From Gluconacetobacter johannae (GTDB lineage: Bacteria; Pseudomonadota; Alphaproteobacteria; Acetobacterales; Acetobacteraceae), in NCBI RefSeq assembly GCF_025994435.1, contig NZ_BAQK01000053.1, positions 1-64,000 on the forward strand: DNA of 64,000 bases, written 5' to 3'. Below, piece by piece: positions 51,853 to 62,911 of this stretch. Made by a program: the position numbers and the translations under genes. Position 1 is the stretch's first letter; every line of letters starts with the position of its first letter. The notes under the pieces were generated by a model. The model did no database searches, had not been told where the DNA came from, and was given only the letters and a program-made list of their open reading frames with translations.

Positions 51853-53160
51853 TCAATGAAGGACGGGCATGTCCGGCAGCGTCGCCGCGTCGTTGGGCGC
51901 GCGCGCGGGCCGCATCAGCACCATCATCAGCATGATGACCGCCCCCAGCAGCATGACGCCCGCCATCGGCACCGGGTTGCTGGCCGGCAACATGCCGACC
52001 ACGGCCCCGGCAACGGCGCCCAGCACATATTGCAAGGTGCCGATGAAGGCCGCGGCGCTGCCCGCCAGGCGCGGATGGTCGGCCATGGCGCCCACCGTCG
52101 CATTGGGGCCGATGATGCCGGTGGTGCCCAGCGCCACCATCATCGTCAGGATCAGCGGGATCAGCGCCAGGCCGTGCAGGAGGGCGCCGCCCCGCATGGC
52201 GAAGGCCATGACGATCGACACCACCACCATCGCCACCGTGCCCAGCACGGCCGTCCCCACCGACAGGCCCAGGATACGGGTCGCGTCGATACGCCCCACC
52301 AGCATGCCGTTCAACTGGGACGCGCCGATCATGCAGACGGCGAACACGCCGAACAGCATGCCGAACTGCGCCGGCGAGAAGCCGAACAGGTGGATGAACA
52401 CCGACGGCGCCTCGGACAGGTAGGTGAACGACATGAAGGCCGCGAAGCCCGCCACCAGGGCGTTGGTGATGAACCCCCGGTCGCGCGCCAGCGTCAGGTA
52501 GCGGCTGGCCAGCGCCACCGGCGGTATTACGCTGCGGTCGTCCGGCGCCAGGGTTTCGGGCAGCACGCGCGCGACCAGGAAGATGCAGATCAGCCCGTAG
52601 ACCGCCGATGCCCAGAAAATGGACCGCCATGTGGTGAACGACAGCACGAAGCCGCCGAGGGTGGGGGCCAGGATCGGCACCACGCCCATGACCAGCACCA
52701 GCCGCGACATCAGGCGCGCGGCCTCGTTCCCATGGGACATGTCGCGCACGCAGGCGCTGGGGATGACCAGGCTGGCCGACGCGCCCAGCGACGCCAGCAG
52801 CCGGAAGCTGGAGAACGTCCAGATATCCGGCGCCAGGGCGCAGCCGGCCGAGGCCAGGGTATAGACCAGCGTGCCCACCAGCATGGGCATGCGCCGGCCG
52901 AACCGGTCGGACAGCGGGCCCATCGTGATCTGCCCCACCGCCAGGCCGACGAACCAGACGGCGAGCGTCATCTGCGCCGACCCCGCCGGGGCGTGCAGGG
53001 ACGCCTCCAGCGCCGGGAAGGCGGGAAGATAGATATCCGTCGATACCGGACCGACAGCGGTCAGAAAGCCGAGCAGGATGGCGATCCAGCTCATGGGCGT
53101 GGCAGTCTGGACGGCGGCAGGGGCATCGTCGGATCTCGCGGCTATCGCGGAAGACGCCAT
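51853..53160 (-). CDS. Bcr/CflA-family MFS drug efflux transporter
   Basis: A 435-residue 12-span transporter. TDIYLPAFPALE in the first loop and GPLSDRFGRRMPML between spans 2 and 3 are hallmarks of the Bcr/CflA (DHA1) group. It would expel drugs or metabolites against protons. ATG 53160 with GGAG upstream is chosen; the frame is open for 50 more codons without homologous content. Confidence 0.9.
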   Translation of the reverse strand: MASSAIAARSDDAPAAVQTATPMSWIAILLGFLTAVGPVSTDIYLPAFPALEASLHAPAGSAQMTLAVWFVGLAVGQITMGPLSDRFGRRMPMLVGTLVYTLASAGCALAPDIWTFSSFRLLASLGASASLVIPSACVRDMSHGNEAARLMSRLVLVMGVVPILAPTLGGFVLSFTTWRSIFWASAVYGLICIFLVARVLPETLAPDDRSVIPPVALASRYLTLARDRGFITNALVAGFAAFMSFTYLSEAPSVFIHLFGFSPAQFGMLFGVFAVCMIGASQLNGMLVGRIDATRILGLSVGTAVLGTVAMVVVSIVMAFAMRGGALLHGLALIPLILTMMVALGTTGIIGPNATVGAMADHPRLAGSAAAFIGTLQYVLGAVAGAVVGMLPASNPVPMAGVMLLGAVIMLMMVLMRPARAPNDAATLPDMPVLH

Positions 53161-53332
53161 GGCGGCACTCCGTAAGAGATCGTCGGGCCCTACTATCCCA
53201 GCGACCCTTCGCATTTCATCATCTAAATACAGTAAGGCTGCAATTCGCTGTACGCGGTGCATCTCCGCAACAGCCCGCCCACCCTGCCGTCCGTCCACAG
53301 GACCGGCCAAACCCGGCGGGAACGTGGCGATT

Positions 53333-54043
53333 TCAGGACATGTCGCGGGCGGCGCCCCCCACCATGCCGCCCCGCCGCATCAGCCACAGGCCCAGCGCCC
53401 CGGACGCCGCGAACAGCATCGCCGCCAGCGCCACCTGCCACCCGTGGCCGATCCGCGCGCCGCTGCCCAGCAGCACGAAGACAATGGTCTGCGGCAGGCT
53501 TCCGGCAAGGGTCGCCAGGACAAAGGACCGCGCCGGGGCGGCCGACACCCCGGCCAGCAGGTTCAGCATCAGGGCCGACCCCACCGGCAGCAGCCGCAGG
53601 GTCAGGATCGTGGCGAACGGATTGGCCGAAACCAGGCCATCCAGGCGCGCCAGCCGCCGGCCCAGACGCCCGCCCAGCCACCGCCGCACCGCCGCCCGCC
53701 CCACGCACCGCGCCCATGAAAACCCGGCTACCGCCCCCGCCACCGTCGCCGCCGTGGCGAATCCGACCCCGGCGAACGGGCCGTACGCCACCCCGGCCGC
53801 GAAGCAGACCACCTGGCGCGGCAGGCCCAGCGCGCAGAACAGGGTGCCCACCAGAAGGAAGATCGTCCGCCCCCATGCCCCGTCGCGCAGCAGGACGGTA
53901 TCGGTCATCAGCCCGTGCAGGCCGGGGGCGAAGCGCAGCAGGGTGCCCGCCGCCATGAATGCGGCCACCATCAGGGCCGGCCGCGCCAGCGCGCGCATCC
54001 CGCCGGGGGCGTCCGGCGGGTCCTGGGGATCGGAATACGGCAT
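53333..54043 (-). CDS. TVP38/TMEM64 (VTT-domain) membrane protein
   Basis: A 236-residue membrane protein. The VTT core includes LPRQVVCFAAGVAYGPFAGVGFATAATVAG and ANPFATILTLRLLPVGSALMLNLLAGVSAAP, matching the TVP38/DedA-related family. Some relatives help move lipid carriers or scramble lipids; the role here is unknown. ATG 54043 or 53998 could start it. It is divergent from ctaA with a 57-bp gap. Confidence 0.82.
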   Translation of the reverse strand: MPYSDPQDPPDAPGGMRALARPALMVAAFMAAGTLLRFAPGLHGLMTDTVLLRDGAWGRTIFLLVGTLFCALGLPRQVVCFAAGVAYGPFAGVGFATAATVAGAVAGFSWARCVGRAAVRRWLGGRLGRRLARLDGLVSANPFATILTLRLLPVGSALMLNLLAGVSAAPARSFVLATLAGSLPQTIVFVLLGSGARIGHGWQVALAAMLFAASGALGLWLMRRGGMVGGAARDMS

Positions 54044-54100
54044 GGCCTGCGCCCTAGCACCGCCTTGCGGCCGGCCGCAAGGGCGGTCTAAATCGACCGC

Positions 54101-55201
54101 ATGTCCGCAAGCATTTCCTACCGTCGGGCCGGCGGCCGCGACGACGCAACGCCCGTGATCCTGCGAAACCGCCGCCGGGTGTCGGCCTGGCTGTTCGCCG
54201 TGTGCTTCATGCTGATCGGCATGATCGCGCTGGGCGGCTACACCCGCCTGACCGGTTCGGGCCTGTCGATCATGGACTGGCGGCCGGTCACCGGCATCGT
54301 GCCGCCGCTGACCCATGCCGAATGGGAACGGCAGTTCGCGCTGTACCAGACCATTCCGCAGTACAAGATCCTGCATGACGGCTTCGGCCTGTCCGGGTTC
54401 CAGAAGATTTTCTGGGCCGAATGGACGCACCGCTTCTGGGGCCGGATGATCGGGCTGGTGCTGCTGGTGCCGCTGGTGTGGTTCGCGGTGACCGGCGCGC
54501 TGACGCGCGGGCTGGTCGCGCGGCTGGTCCTGTTCTTCGTGCTGGGCGGGCTGCAGGGGGCCATCGGCTGGTTCATGGTGGCCTCGGGCTTCAACCCCGA
54601 CAGCACGGCGGTGGCGCCGGTGCGGCTGGTGCTGCATCTGTGCTGCGCCTTCGCACTGTATATCGCGATCCTGTGGACCGCCCTGTCCGTCCGCACACCC
54701 GTCGCCCCCTTCATCCCGGCCACGCCGCCGGTGGTGCGGACCCGGCGGCTGGTGTTGACCGCCACCGTGCTGATCGGGATCACCATCATCGCCGGCGGCT
54801 TCACGGCGGGGACGCACGCGGGCTTCACCTACAATACGTTCCCGCTGATGGACGGCCGCCTGATCCCGGCCGGCTATGCGCGGCTGACGCCGTTCTGGCT
54901 GAACTGGTTCCAGAACATTCCCGCCATCCAGTTCGACCACCGGCTGCTGGCGACCGCCACCGCGCTGGCGATCGGGGCCTGCGTGTTCACGGGCCTGCGC
55001 GCGCCGCAGGTCGGCAAGCCGGTGCACGACGCGCTGATGCTACTGGGCTGGGCCGTGCTGATCCAGTACGCGCTGGGGGTCACCACCCTGCTGCTGGTCG
55101 TGCCCGCCTGGGCCGGAACCGTGCACCAGACCTGGGCCGCCGTCCTTCTGACCGTCGCCATCGTGACCCTGCACCGGCTGCGCGGCGTCGGCCGGGCCTG
55201 A
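54101..55201 (+). CDS. ctaA: haem A synthase
   Basis: A 366-residue COX15/CtaA enzyme that oxidises haem O to haem A for terminal oxidases. It has eight spans and the haem-ligand histidines in EWTHRFWGRMIGL, HLCCAF, FDHRLLATATAL and TVHQTWAAVLL. GGYTRLTGSGLSIMDW is the family N-terminal signature. The last 162 bp overlap antisense with the 3' end of the trehalase gene. Confidence 0.93.
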   Translation: MSASISYRRAGGRDDATPVILRNRRRVSAWLFAVCFMLIGMIALGGYTRLTGSGLSIMDWRPVTGIVPPLTHAEWERQFALYQTIPQYKILHDGFGLSGFQKIFWAEWTHRFWGRMIGLVLLVPLVWFAVTGALTRGLVARLVLFFVLGGLQGAIGWFMVASGFNPDSTAVAPVRLVLHLCCAFALYIAILWTALSVRTPVAPFIPATPPVVRTRRLVLTATVLIGITIIAGGFTAGTHAGFTYNTFPLMDGRLIPAGYARLTPFWLNWFQNIPAIQFDHRLLATATALAIGACVFTGLRAPQVGKPVHDALMLLGWAVLIQYALGVTTLLLVVPAWAGTVHQTWAAVLLTVAIVTLHRLRGVGRA

Positions 55202-57172
55202 CGGACGGCCCGGCGCGGCAGGCGGGACCGGGGCCGGCGGCACCTGGGCCATGGGCACCGGGGCAGGATCGACGACCGGGCCTTTCACGTCATAGGCATT
55301 GACCGGCGGCAGTGGCCGGGCGGTCGGCTGGTCGGCGCGCGGATTGCGGTCCAGCACCACACGGGTGTCCTGCGGATAGCGGTTCATCAGGCCCAGCAAG
55401 GTGCCGTTGGTCCAGCCGAAGCCGACCTGCATCGGGTATTCGCCACCGCCCTTGCCGCCGGTCGGGCTGATCGCCGGGTTCACCACGTCATATTTTTCCA
55501 GCAGCACGCCGGATTTTTCGTAGGTGCCGATCACCCGTTCCATCCAGCGCGTGGCGATCTCCTGCGCCAGGTCGTCGATCCCGTACTGGTTCAGGCCCTT
55601 GATCGCCATCCATTGCGTCGGCGCCCAGCCGTTGGGCGAATCCCATTGCTGGCCGCTGACCCGGTCGGTGGTCGCCAGCCCGCCGATTTTCAGCAGCCGG
55701 GCGCGCAGGGTCGCGGCGACGGCCTTCGCCTGGTCCGGCGTCGCCATCTGCAGGAACAGCGGCATGACCGTCGCCCCCGACAGGACCGGCGACAGCGCGC
55801 CCTTCTTCCAGTCGTAATCGAAGAAAGCCCCCTGCCTGTCGTCCCACAGAAGGCGGCGGATGGCCTCGACCCGCGTCGCGGCCTCCTGCGTATAGCGGGC
55901 GGACAGGGCCGTGTTCCCGTTCAGGGCATAGGCATGCGACAGGGTCTGTTCCAGATGCGCGATCAGGCAGTTCAGTTCGATCGGCAGCAGGTCGGTGGTG
56001 TGGATGCTCGACAGCGTGTGTCCGTCGGCCAGCCAGCGGGACGAAAAATCCCACCCCGTCTCGCCCCCGGCGCGCAGGTCGCGATAGACCTCGGCCGCCG
56101 GGCGGTTGGTCGCGGCGGCGGTGGCGATGTCCTGGGGGTAGCTTTCGTCGCGCGGGGTCGACAGATCGTCCCAATGGCGGTTCATCAGCGTGCCGTCGGG
56201 CAGGCGCACGACATGGCGATAGGCCCCGCCCGGCGCCACCTGCGCCGCGCCGTCCATCCAGTAATCGTACTCGCGCTGCAGTTGCGGCAGGAAGGTGGTG
56301 TAGGCGACCTGCCCGTCATGCATCGCCAGCAGATCGACCATCAGCGCGAAGAAGGGCGGTTCGGACCGGCCGAGGTAATAGGTGCGGTTGCCGTTGGGCA
56401 TGTGCCCGTACCGGTCGATCAGCGAGGCGATGTCGCGCACCATGCTACGCATCAGGTCGATCCTGCCGTCCTCGTACAGGCCGATCATGGTGAAATAGCT
56501 GTCCCAATAGTACATCTCGCTGAACCGGCCGCCGGGCACCACATAGGTGTAGGGCAGCGGCAGCAGCGAGGAATGGGCCACCAGCGTGTCGGGCGGGCGG
56601 CTGAGGACCTCCCACATGCCGGTGATGTAGTCGCGCACGCTTTCGTTCGGCCGGCGGCGGTAGGACACGGTCCGGCGCGGCGCGACCGAGAAATGCTGGG
56701 CCACGAAATCCTTCAGCACGAATCCGGGGCGGGCTTTCTGCGCGTCGTAGTCGGCCAGCAGCGCGTCCGGGGCCTCGTCGGGGATGGCGTCGGCCACGGT
56801 CTTGGCGTCGTCGAAGACATGGGCCGCCCCGATGGCGGCGAACAGTCCGTCCAGCGCGATGGAAGGCGGGCGCAGGTCCTGCTGGTCGGCCGAGGGCACC
56901 GCCACCGCCGGGCCGGCGGGACGCGGCGCCAGGGGGGCCAGATAGACCGCCGGCGGCGGAAGGGCCGCGCCGAACGGGGCGACGGCGGCGACCGGGGGCG
57001 GAAAGGGGGCGGGCAGAAGGGCGGCCTGCGCGGCGCCGTCCTGCATGACATCCTGGGCCGCCGCCGGCGCGACGACGGCCGGCAGGATGGCCAGAAGGCC
57101 GGCCAGACAGGGTGCGATGCGGACGCGGGACCATGCGGAGGCGAGGGGACGGGTCGGATCGGGCACTGTCAC
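55040..57172 (-). CDS. treA: periplasmic trehalase (GH37)
   Basis: A 710-residue secreted enzyme that splits trehalose into two glucose. An export signal (LAGLLAILPAVVAPAAA) and a Pro/Ala-rich stretch precede the alpha-toroid. Both GH37 signatures are intact: PGGRFSEMYYWDSYF and QQWDSPNGWAPTQW, and the GGGEYPMQVGFGWTNG loop is present. The start is GTG 57172 (or GTG 57166). The final 55 or so residues are low-complexity Gly/Gln/Asp-rich and come from reading through the antisense of ctaA, so the original stop was probably lost or extended. Confidence 0.92.
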   Translation of the reverse strand: MTVPDPTRPLASAWSRVRIAPCLAGLLAILPAVVAPAAAQDVMQDGAAQAALLPAPFPPPVAAVAPFGAALPPPAVYLAPLAPRPAGPAVAVPSADQQDLRPPSIALDGLFAAIGAAHVFDDAKTVADAIPDEAPDALLADYDAQKARPGFVLKDFVAQHFSVAPRRTVSYRRRPNESVRDYITGMWEVLSRPPDTLVAHSSLLPLPYTYVVPGGRFSEMYYWDSYFTMIGLYEDGRIDLMRSMVRDIASLIDRYGHMPNGNRTYYLGRSEPPFFALMVDLLAMHDGQVAYTTFLPQLQREYDYWMDGAAQVAPGGAYRHVVRLPDGTLMNRHWDDLSTPRDESYPQDIATAAATNRPAAEVYRDLRAGGETGWDFSSRWLADGHTLSSIHTTDLLPIELNCLIAHLEQTLSHAYALNGNTALSARYTQEAATRVEAIRRLLWDDRQGAFFDYDWKKGALSPVLSGATVMPLFLQMATPDQAKAVAATLRARLLKIGGLATTDRVSGQQWDSPNGWAPTQWMAIKGLNQYGIDDLAQEIATRWMERVIGTYEKSGVLLEKYDVVNPAISPTGGKGGGEYPMQVGFGWTNGTLLGLMNRYPQDTRVVLDRNPRADQPTARPLPPVNAYDVKGPVVDPAPVPMAQVPPAPVPPAAPGRPSGPADAAQPVQGHDGDGQKDGGPGLVHGSGPGGHDQQQGGDPQRVLDQHGPAQ

Positions 57173-57372
57173 GGGGCGCGGATTCCTCGGTCGGTCAGGA
57201 ACTTGGCGAAGTCAGGATGCCTTGCGGCGGCGAGATCGGAAAGAAAAACAGACCGGATGGAGGGAAGTTCACCCCTTCGGCGCCTGCCGGCGCTGGCCAA
57301 TCGGACGGTTTCGCCCCATGTCGGAATACGACTATGACTTGCGTTGACCGACCGCCGTCCGGAGACCGCCCG

Positions 57373-58848
<1,476 letters not shown>

Positions 58849-58849
58849 A

Positions 58850-58917
58850 GGTCGGGCTCCGCCCGAACCCGGCAAGGGCCGCGGCCCTTGCATCCCATTC
58901 GTTTATAAGTCCTGGGT
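58850..58917 (-). repeat. palindromic element, right-half copy
   Basis: Hairpins TCGGGC-TCC-GCCCGA (58852-58866) and GCAAGGGCC-GC-GGCCCTTGC (58872-58891) are followed by ATAAGTCCTGGGTTTCC. The last codons and stop of pdxJ (minus) lie in that flank, so the element provides the end of pdxJ and separates it from tldD. Confidence 0.8.
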
Positions 58918-59682
58918 TTCCAGGTGGTTAAACCCTTTCCTTCCCCGGTCCATCTCCTGTCGCATTCGCGCGATGACGGCGGGCAGGCCGTCGAAGATCG
59001 CCTGGCCGATCAGGAAATGGCCGATATTCAGTTCCACGATCTGCGGCAGGGCGGCGATCGGGCCGACATTGTCGTAGGTCAGGCCGTGGCCGGCATGGAC
59101 CTCCAGCCCGGCCGCGTCGGCCGCGAGGGCGGCGGCGCGCAGGCGGTCCAGTTCGCCGGCGCGGCCTTCGGCATAGGCGCCGGTATGCAGTTCCACCACC
59201 GCCGCGCCGATGGCGGCCGAGGCCGCGATCTGCGCCGGGTCGGGGTCGATGAACATCGACACGCGGATGCCCGCCTCGCCCAGCGCACGGACATGCGGCG
59301 CCAGGGCCGCGACCTGGCCCGCGACATCCAGCCCGCCCTCGGTCGTGACCTCGGCCCGGCGTTCGGGGACGATGCAGCACGCATGCGGCCGCAGGGACAG
59401 CGCGATGCCCACCATCTCGTCCGTCGCGGCCATTTCCATGTTCAGCGGGGCGGCGACGTCGGCGCGCAGGCGGGCGAGGTCGGCATCGCGGATATGGCGC
59501 CGGTCCTCGCGCAGATGGGCGGTGATGCCGTCCGCACCGCATGCCGCGGCCAGGCGGGCGGCCTCCACCGGGTCGGGGTGCGTGCCGCCGCGCGCGTTGC
59601 GTACCGTCGCCACGTGGTCGATGTTGACGCCCAGCCGCAGCCCTTTGGGCCGGAGCATGCGGGACGAAGTGGAATCGGTCAT
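58903..59682 (-). CDS. pdxJ: pyridoxine 5'-phosphate synthase
   Basis: A 259-residue TIM barrel that joins 1-deoxyxylulose 5-phosphate to the PdxA product to make pyridoxine phosphate. RLGVNIDHVATVRNARGG is the N-terminal active-site block, and VHAGHGLTYDNVGPIAAL holds the catalytic His. Its start overlaps the pdxA stop (ATGA), so the two committed steps of the DXP-dependent pathway are coupled. The C-terminal end (ETQDL) is encoded by the flank of a palindromic element. Confidence 0.96.
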   Translation of the reverse strand: MTDSTSSRMLRPKGLRLGVNIDHVATVRNARGGTHPDPVEAARLAAACGADGITAHLREDRRHIRDADLARLRADVAAPLNMEMAATDEMVGIALSLRPHACCIVPERRAEVTTEGGLDVAGQVAALAPHVRALGEAGIRVSMFIDPDPAQIAASAAIGAAVVELHTGAYAEGRAGELDRLRAAALAADAAGLEVHAGHGLTYDNVGPIAALPQIVELNIGHFLIGQAIFDGLPAVIARMRQEMDRGRKGFNHLETQDL

Positions 59683-60671
59683 GCGGCCCCCCTGTTGCGC
59701 GCCATGTCATCCGCCAGGCGCAGGGCGGCCAGCAGGCTGGACGGGTCGGCGACCCCCTGTCCCGCGATGTCGAACGCCGTCCCGTGGTCGGGCGAGGTCC
59801 GGACGATGGGCAGACCAAGGGTCACGTTCACCCCACCCGCCATGTCGATGGTCTTCAGCGGGATCAGCGCCTGGTCGTGATACATGCACAGCGCCACGTC
59901 ATAGCGCGCGCGGGCCGGCGGCGTGAACATGGTGTCGGGCGGCCAGGGACCGGTGACGGCGAACCCGTCGGCACGTAGCGCCGCGATGGCCGGGCCGATG
60001 ATCGTCTGTTCCTCGTCCCCCATCACCCCGCCCTCGCCGGCATGCGGGTTCAGGCCGGCGACCGCCAGGCGGGGGGACGCGATCGCGAAGTCACGCCGCA
60101 GGGCCGCCGCCGCCGTGCGCCCGCAGCGGACGATGTCCGCCGTGGTCAGGCTGTCCAGCGCACGGCGCAGCGACACATGCACCGTCACCGGCACCACCCG
60201 CAGTTCGGGACAGGCCAGCATCATGACTTCCTGCCCCGCAACACCACAGAGTTCGGCCAGATATTCCGTATGGCCCGGATGAGGGAACCCCGCCTGCTTC
60301 AGCACCAGCTTGCTGATCGGATTGGTGACCATGGCCGCGACCTGGCCGGCCTGCGCCAGGCGCACCGCGCGTTCGATGCTGCCGGTGATGGCCGGCGCGT
60401 TGGCGGAATCGGGCTGGCCCGGCAGGGCGGGCCGCACCAGATCGACGGGCAGGACCGGCAGGGCATCGGGGAAGACCGAGGCCGCTTCGGCCATGTCGGA
60501 GACCGCGCGCACCGGGGCGTGGGCGGACAGCAGGGCGGCGTCGCCCGGCACGACGAAGGCCGGGCCGTCGCCGACACGCAGGGCGCGCCAGGCGGCGGCG
60601 GTGATCTCCGGCCCGATCCCGGCCGGATCGCCCATCGTCAGCGCCAGCATCGTACGCCTGCCGTCTGTCAT
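59679..60671 (-). CDS. pdxA: 4-hydroxythreonine-4-phosphate dehydrogenase
   Basis: A 330-residue NAD-dependent dehydrogenase supplying the amino ketone for PdxJ. ALTMGDPAGIGPEI is the family start; the metal ligands lie in PGHTEYLAELCGV (His), LNPHAGEGG (His) and MYHDQALIPLK (His). ATG 60671 is used. It is first in the pdxA-pdxJ pair, and a full palindromic element lies upstream. Confidence 0.96.
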   Translation of the reverse strand: MTDGRRTMLALTMGDPAGIGPEITAAAWRALRVGDGPAFVVPGDAALLSAHAPVRAVSDMAEAASVFPDALPVLPVDLVRPALPGQPDSANAPAITGSIERAVRLAQAGQVAAMVTNPISKLVLKQAGFPHPGHTEYLAELCGVAGQEVMMLACPELRVVPVTVHVSLRRALDSLTTADIVRCGRTAAAALRRDFAIASPRLAVAGLNPHAGEGGVMGDEEQTIIGPAIAALRADGFAVTGPWPPDTMFTPPARARYDVALCMYHDQALIPLKTIDMAGGVNVTLGLPIVRTSPDHGTAFDIAGQGVADPSSLLAALRLADDMARNRGAA

Positions 60672-60702
60672 GGTGCCACTATCCTATGAAATGGGGTCTC
60701 TT

Positions 60703-60812
60703 TCGGGCTCCGCCCGAACCCGCAAGGGGCCGGCGGCCCCTTGACCCCGATCTGTTTCAACGACTGGTTTCCAAAGGCGACTGCCTTTGGCGGGGTGCGG
60801 GGCAGAGCCCCG
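60703..60812 (-). repeat. full copy of the four-hairpin palindromic element (110 bp)
   Basis: Stems TCGGGC/GCCCGA (60703-60717), AAGGGGCC/GGCCCCTT (60724-60742), CCAAAGGC/GCCTTTGG (60771-60790) and CGGGGC/GCCCCG (60798-60812). Read on the minus strand it aligns end to end with 19543-19653. It lies between pdxA and the M20 dipeptidase gene, whose stop is 5 bp away. Confidence 0.87.
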
Positions 60813-60817
60813 CTTAC

Positions 60818-62224
60818 TTACGCATCGGCCAGCGCCCCCAGCACCCGCACCCACGAACGGATGCCGCGATGGAACGAGGTCAGGTCGTATTTCTCGTTGG
60901 GGGAGTGGATGCGGTCGTCCTCCAGCGCGAAGCCGATCAGCAGCGACTCCATGCCCAGGGCCTGCTTCACCTCGGACACCACCGGGATCGACCCCCCGCT
61001 GCCGACCGTGACCGCCGGATGGCCCCATTCGGCGCCCAGCGCGGCCAGCGCCGCGCGCAACGCCGGGCCGTCCGACGGCACGACGCTGGCGGACGACCCG
61101 CCGTGGGCGGCGAAATCGACGGTGCAGTCGGCCGGCAGCAGCCCGCGCACATGGTCGCGGAAGGCGGCGCGGACCTGGGCCGGGTCCTGCCCCGCGACCA
61201 GCCGGAACGACACCTTGGCCGAGGCCTGGGCCGGCAGCACCGTCTTGAACCCGTCGCCGGTGTAGCCGCCGGTCATGCCGTTGATTTCGAAGGTGGGGCG
61301 GCACCAGGTCTGCTCGATCGCGGAATAGCCGCGCTCGCCCGCCGGCACCGACAGGCCCACCGGGCCGAGGAAGCCGGCGTCGGACGGCGCGATGGCCTGC
61401 CATTGGGCGCGGACTTCGGCCGGGGGGTCCTGCACCCCGTCGTAGAAGCCCGGCAGGACGACGCGCCCGCTGTCGGCATCGCGGACCGAGGCCAGGATGC
61501 CGCACAGAAGTTCGATCGGATTGCGCGCGGCGTTGCCGTAGATGCCCGAATGCAGGTCGCGGTTGGCGCAATGGATGGTCACATCCTCGCCCACCATGCC
61601 GCGCAGGGCGGTGGTGATGGCCGGCACCCCGCCCTCGAGCATCGAGGTGTCGCAGATCAGCGCCACGTCGGCGCGCAGTTCGTCGCGATTGGCCTCGAGG
61701 AACGGCAGCAGGTTGGCGCCGCCGCTTTCCTCCTCGCCCTCGATGACGACCGAGACGCACAGCGGCAATGTGCCCCGTTCGGCCCGCAGGGCGCGCAGGG
61801 CCTCGACAAAGGTCATGACCTGCCCCTTGTCGTCGGACGCGCCGCGCGCGACGATCCGCGCCGTGCCGTCGGCATTACGGACCAGTTTCGGGTCGAACGG
61901 CGCGGAATGCCACAATTCCAGCGGATCGACCGGCTGCACGTCGTAATGGCCGTAGAACAGCACATGCGGCCCCTCGGCCGCGCTGCGGTCATGGGCGACG
62001 ACCATCGGGTGGCCCGGCGTGTCGCGCACCGAGGCGTCGAGGCCGATCGCGGTCAGCTCCGCGCACAGCCACTCCGCCGCCCGGCGGCAGTCGCCGGCAT
62101 GGGCCGGCTGGGCCGAGATGCTGGGAATCCGCAGGAAATCGAACAGCCGGTCCAGGCTGGACTCCAGCGTGCGGTCCACCCTGTCCAGCACCGGGTTCAG
62201 GTCGCGTCCGCTCGTCATGCCCAT
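60818..62224 (-). CDS. M20-family dipeptidase/metallopeptidase
   Basis: A 468-residue zinc peptidase of the M20 CPG2/DapE-like group. Metal ligands and catalytic residues are in LFYGHYDVQP, ARGASDDKGQ and IEGEEESGG; the dimerisation lid (about residues 200-360) and the HSPNEKYDL C-terminal His are present. It is probably a cytosolic dipeptidase; substrate range unknown. ATG 62224 follows GAGG; ATG 62218 is an alternative. Confidence 0.9.
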   Translation of the reverse strand: MGMTSGRDLNPVLDRVDRTLESSLDRLFDFLRIPSISAQPAHAGDCRRAAEWLCAELTAIGLDASVRDTPGHPMVVAHDRSAAEGPHVLFYGHYDVQPVDPLELWHSAPFDPKLVRNADGTARIVARGASDDKGQVMTFVEALRALRAERGTLPLCVSVVIEGEEESGGANLLPFLEANRDELRADVALICDTSMLEGGVPAITTALRGMVGEDVTIHCANRDLHSGIYGNAARNPIELLCGILASVRDADSGRVVLPGFYDGVQDPPAEVRAQWQAIAPSDAGFLGPVGLSVPAGERGYSAIEQTWCRPTFEINGMTGGYTGDGFKTVLPAQASAKVSFRLVAGQDPAQVRAAFRDHVRGLLPADCTVDFAAHGGSSASVVPSDGPALRAALAALGAEWGHPAVTVGSGGSIPVVSEVKQALGMESLLIGFALEDDRIHSPNEKYDLTSFHRGIRSWVRVLGALADA

Positions 62225-62356
62225 CGTCCCATCCTCGATCCGGCGTCGCGGCGCCTCAGTGCGGCACGACGATCGAGGGGAATGTGCGAACACGGCGCGG
62301 GAAATGCAATCCGTGGGCCGTCGGATCACCAGCAGGATGAATTTTAAACCAGCCTC

Positions 62357-62851
62357 TCAGGCAGCGGCGCGGCGGATGCGATACAGGGCGGCGAAATCCA
62401 CCTGCTGCATCAGCACCGGCGCGAACCCGGCCTCGCGCGTCAGGTCGGCCAGCACGTTGCGCGCGGCCGGGAAGATCATGGCCGGCACCTCGATCAGCAG
62501 CAAAGGTTCCAGCGCGGCCGGGGTCGCGCCCTGCAGGGACACCAGGGCGGCGTAGGCGATATCGGCCTCGAACACCGCACGCGGCGGCCCCTGCCCGGCC
62601 GAGGCGTTTGCCCGGCAGCGCAGGGTCAGCGCGACCTCGAACAGGGTGGCCGATCCCTCCACCTGCCGGGCATCGACATCCAGGTCCAGATGCAGGGCGG
62701 GCAGCCCCTTGGGGGCGGCATGCACCCCCGGCGCGGCGGGAACCGCGAAGGCGACCGATTTGACGTACTGGCTGACGATCAGCGCGCGGGGCGTCGGCGG
62801 GGATGATGACGCCCCGCCGGGAAGGGTGTCGACGGCATGTCCTTCGGTCAT
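62357..62851 (-). CDS. secB: protein-export chaperone SecB
   Basis: A 164-residue tetrameric chaperone that keeps preproteins unfolded for SecA. QYVKSVAFAVPAAP, the beta-strand block LHLDLDVDARQ..FEVALTLR, AYAALVSLQG and LLIEVPAMIFPAARNVLADLTREAGF match the family. The N-terminal 25 residues are a Pro/Ser-rich extension. ATG 62851. Confidence 0.93.
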   Translation of the reverse strand: MTEGHAVDTLPGGASSSPPTPRALIVSQYVKSVAFAVPAAPGVHAAPKGLPALHLDLDVDARQVEGSATLFEVALTLRCRANASAGQGPPRAVFEADIAYAALVSLQGATPAALEPLLLIEVPAMIFPAARNVLADLTREAGFAPVLMQQVDFAALYRIRRAAA

Positions 62852-62911
62852 GGGGTGCTGCTGCTCCTGCGCGTGAAGCGCAAGCCTGCCGGACGATCAT
62901 GAACCGAAGGT

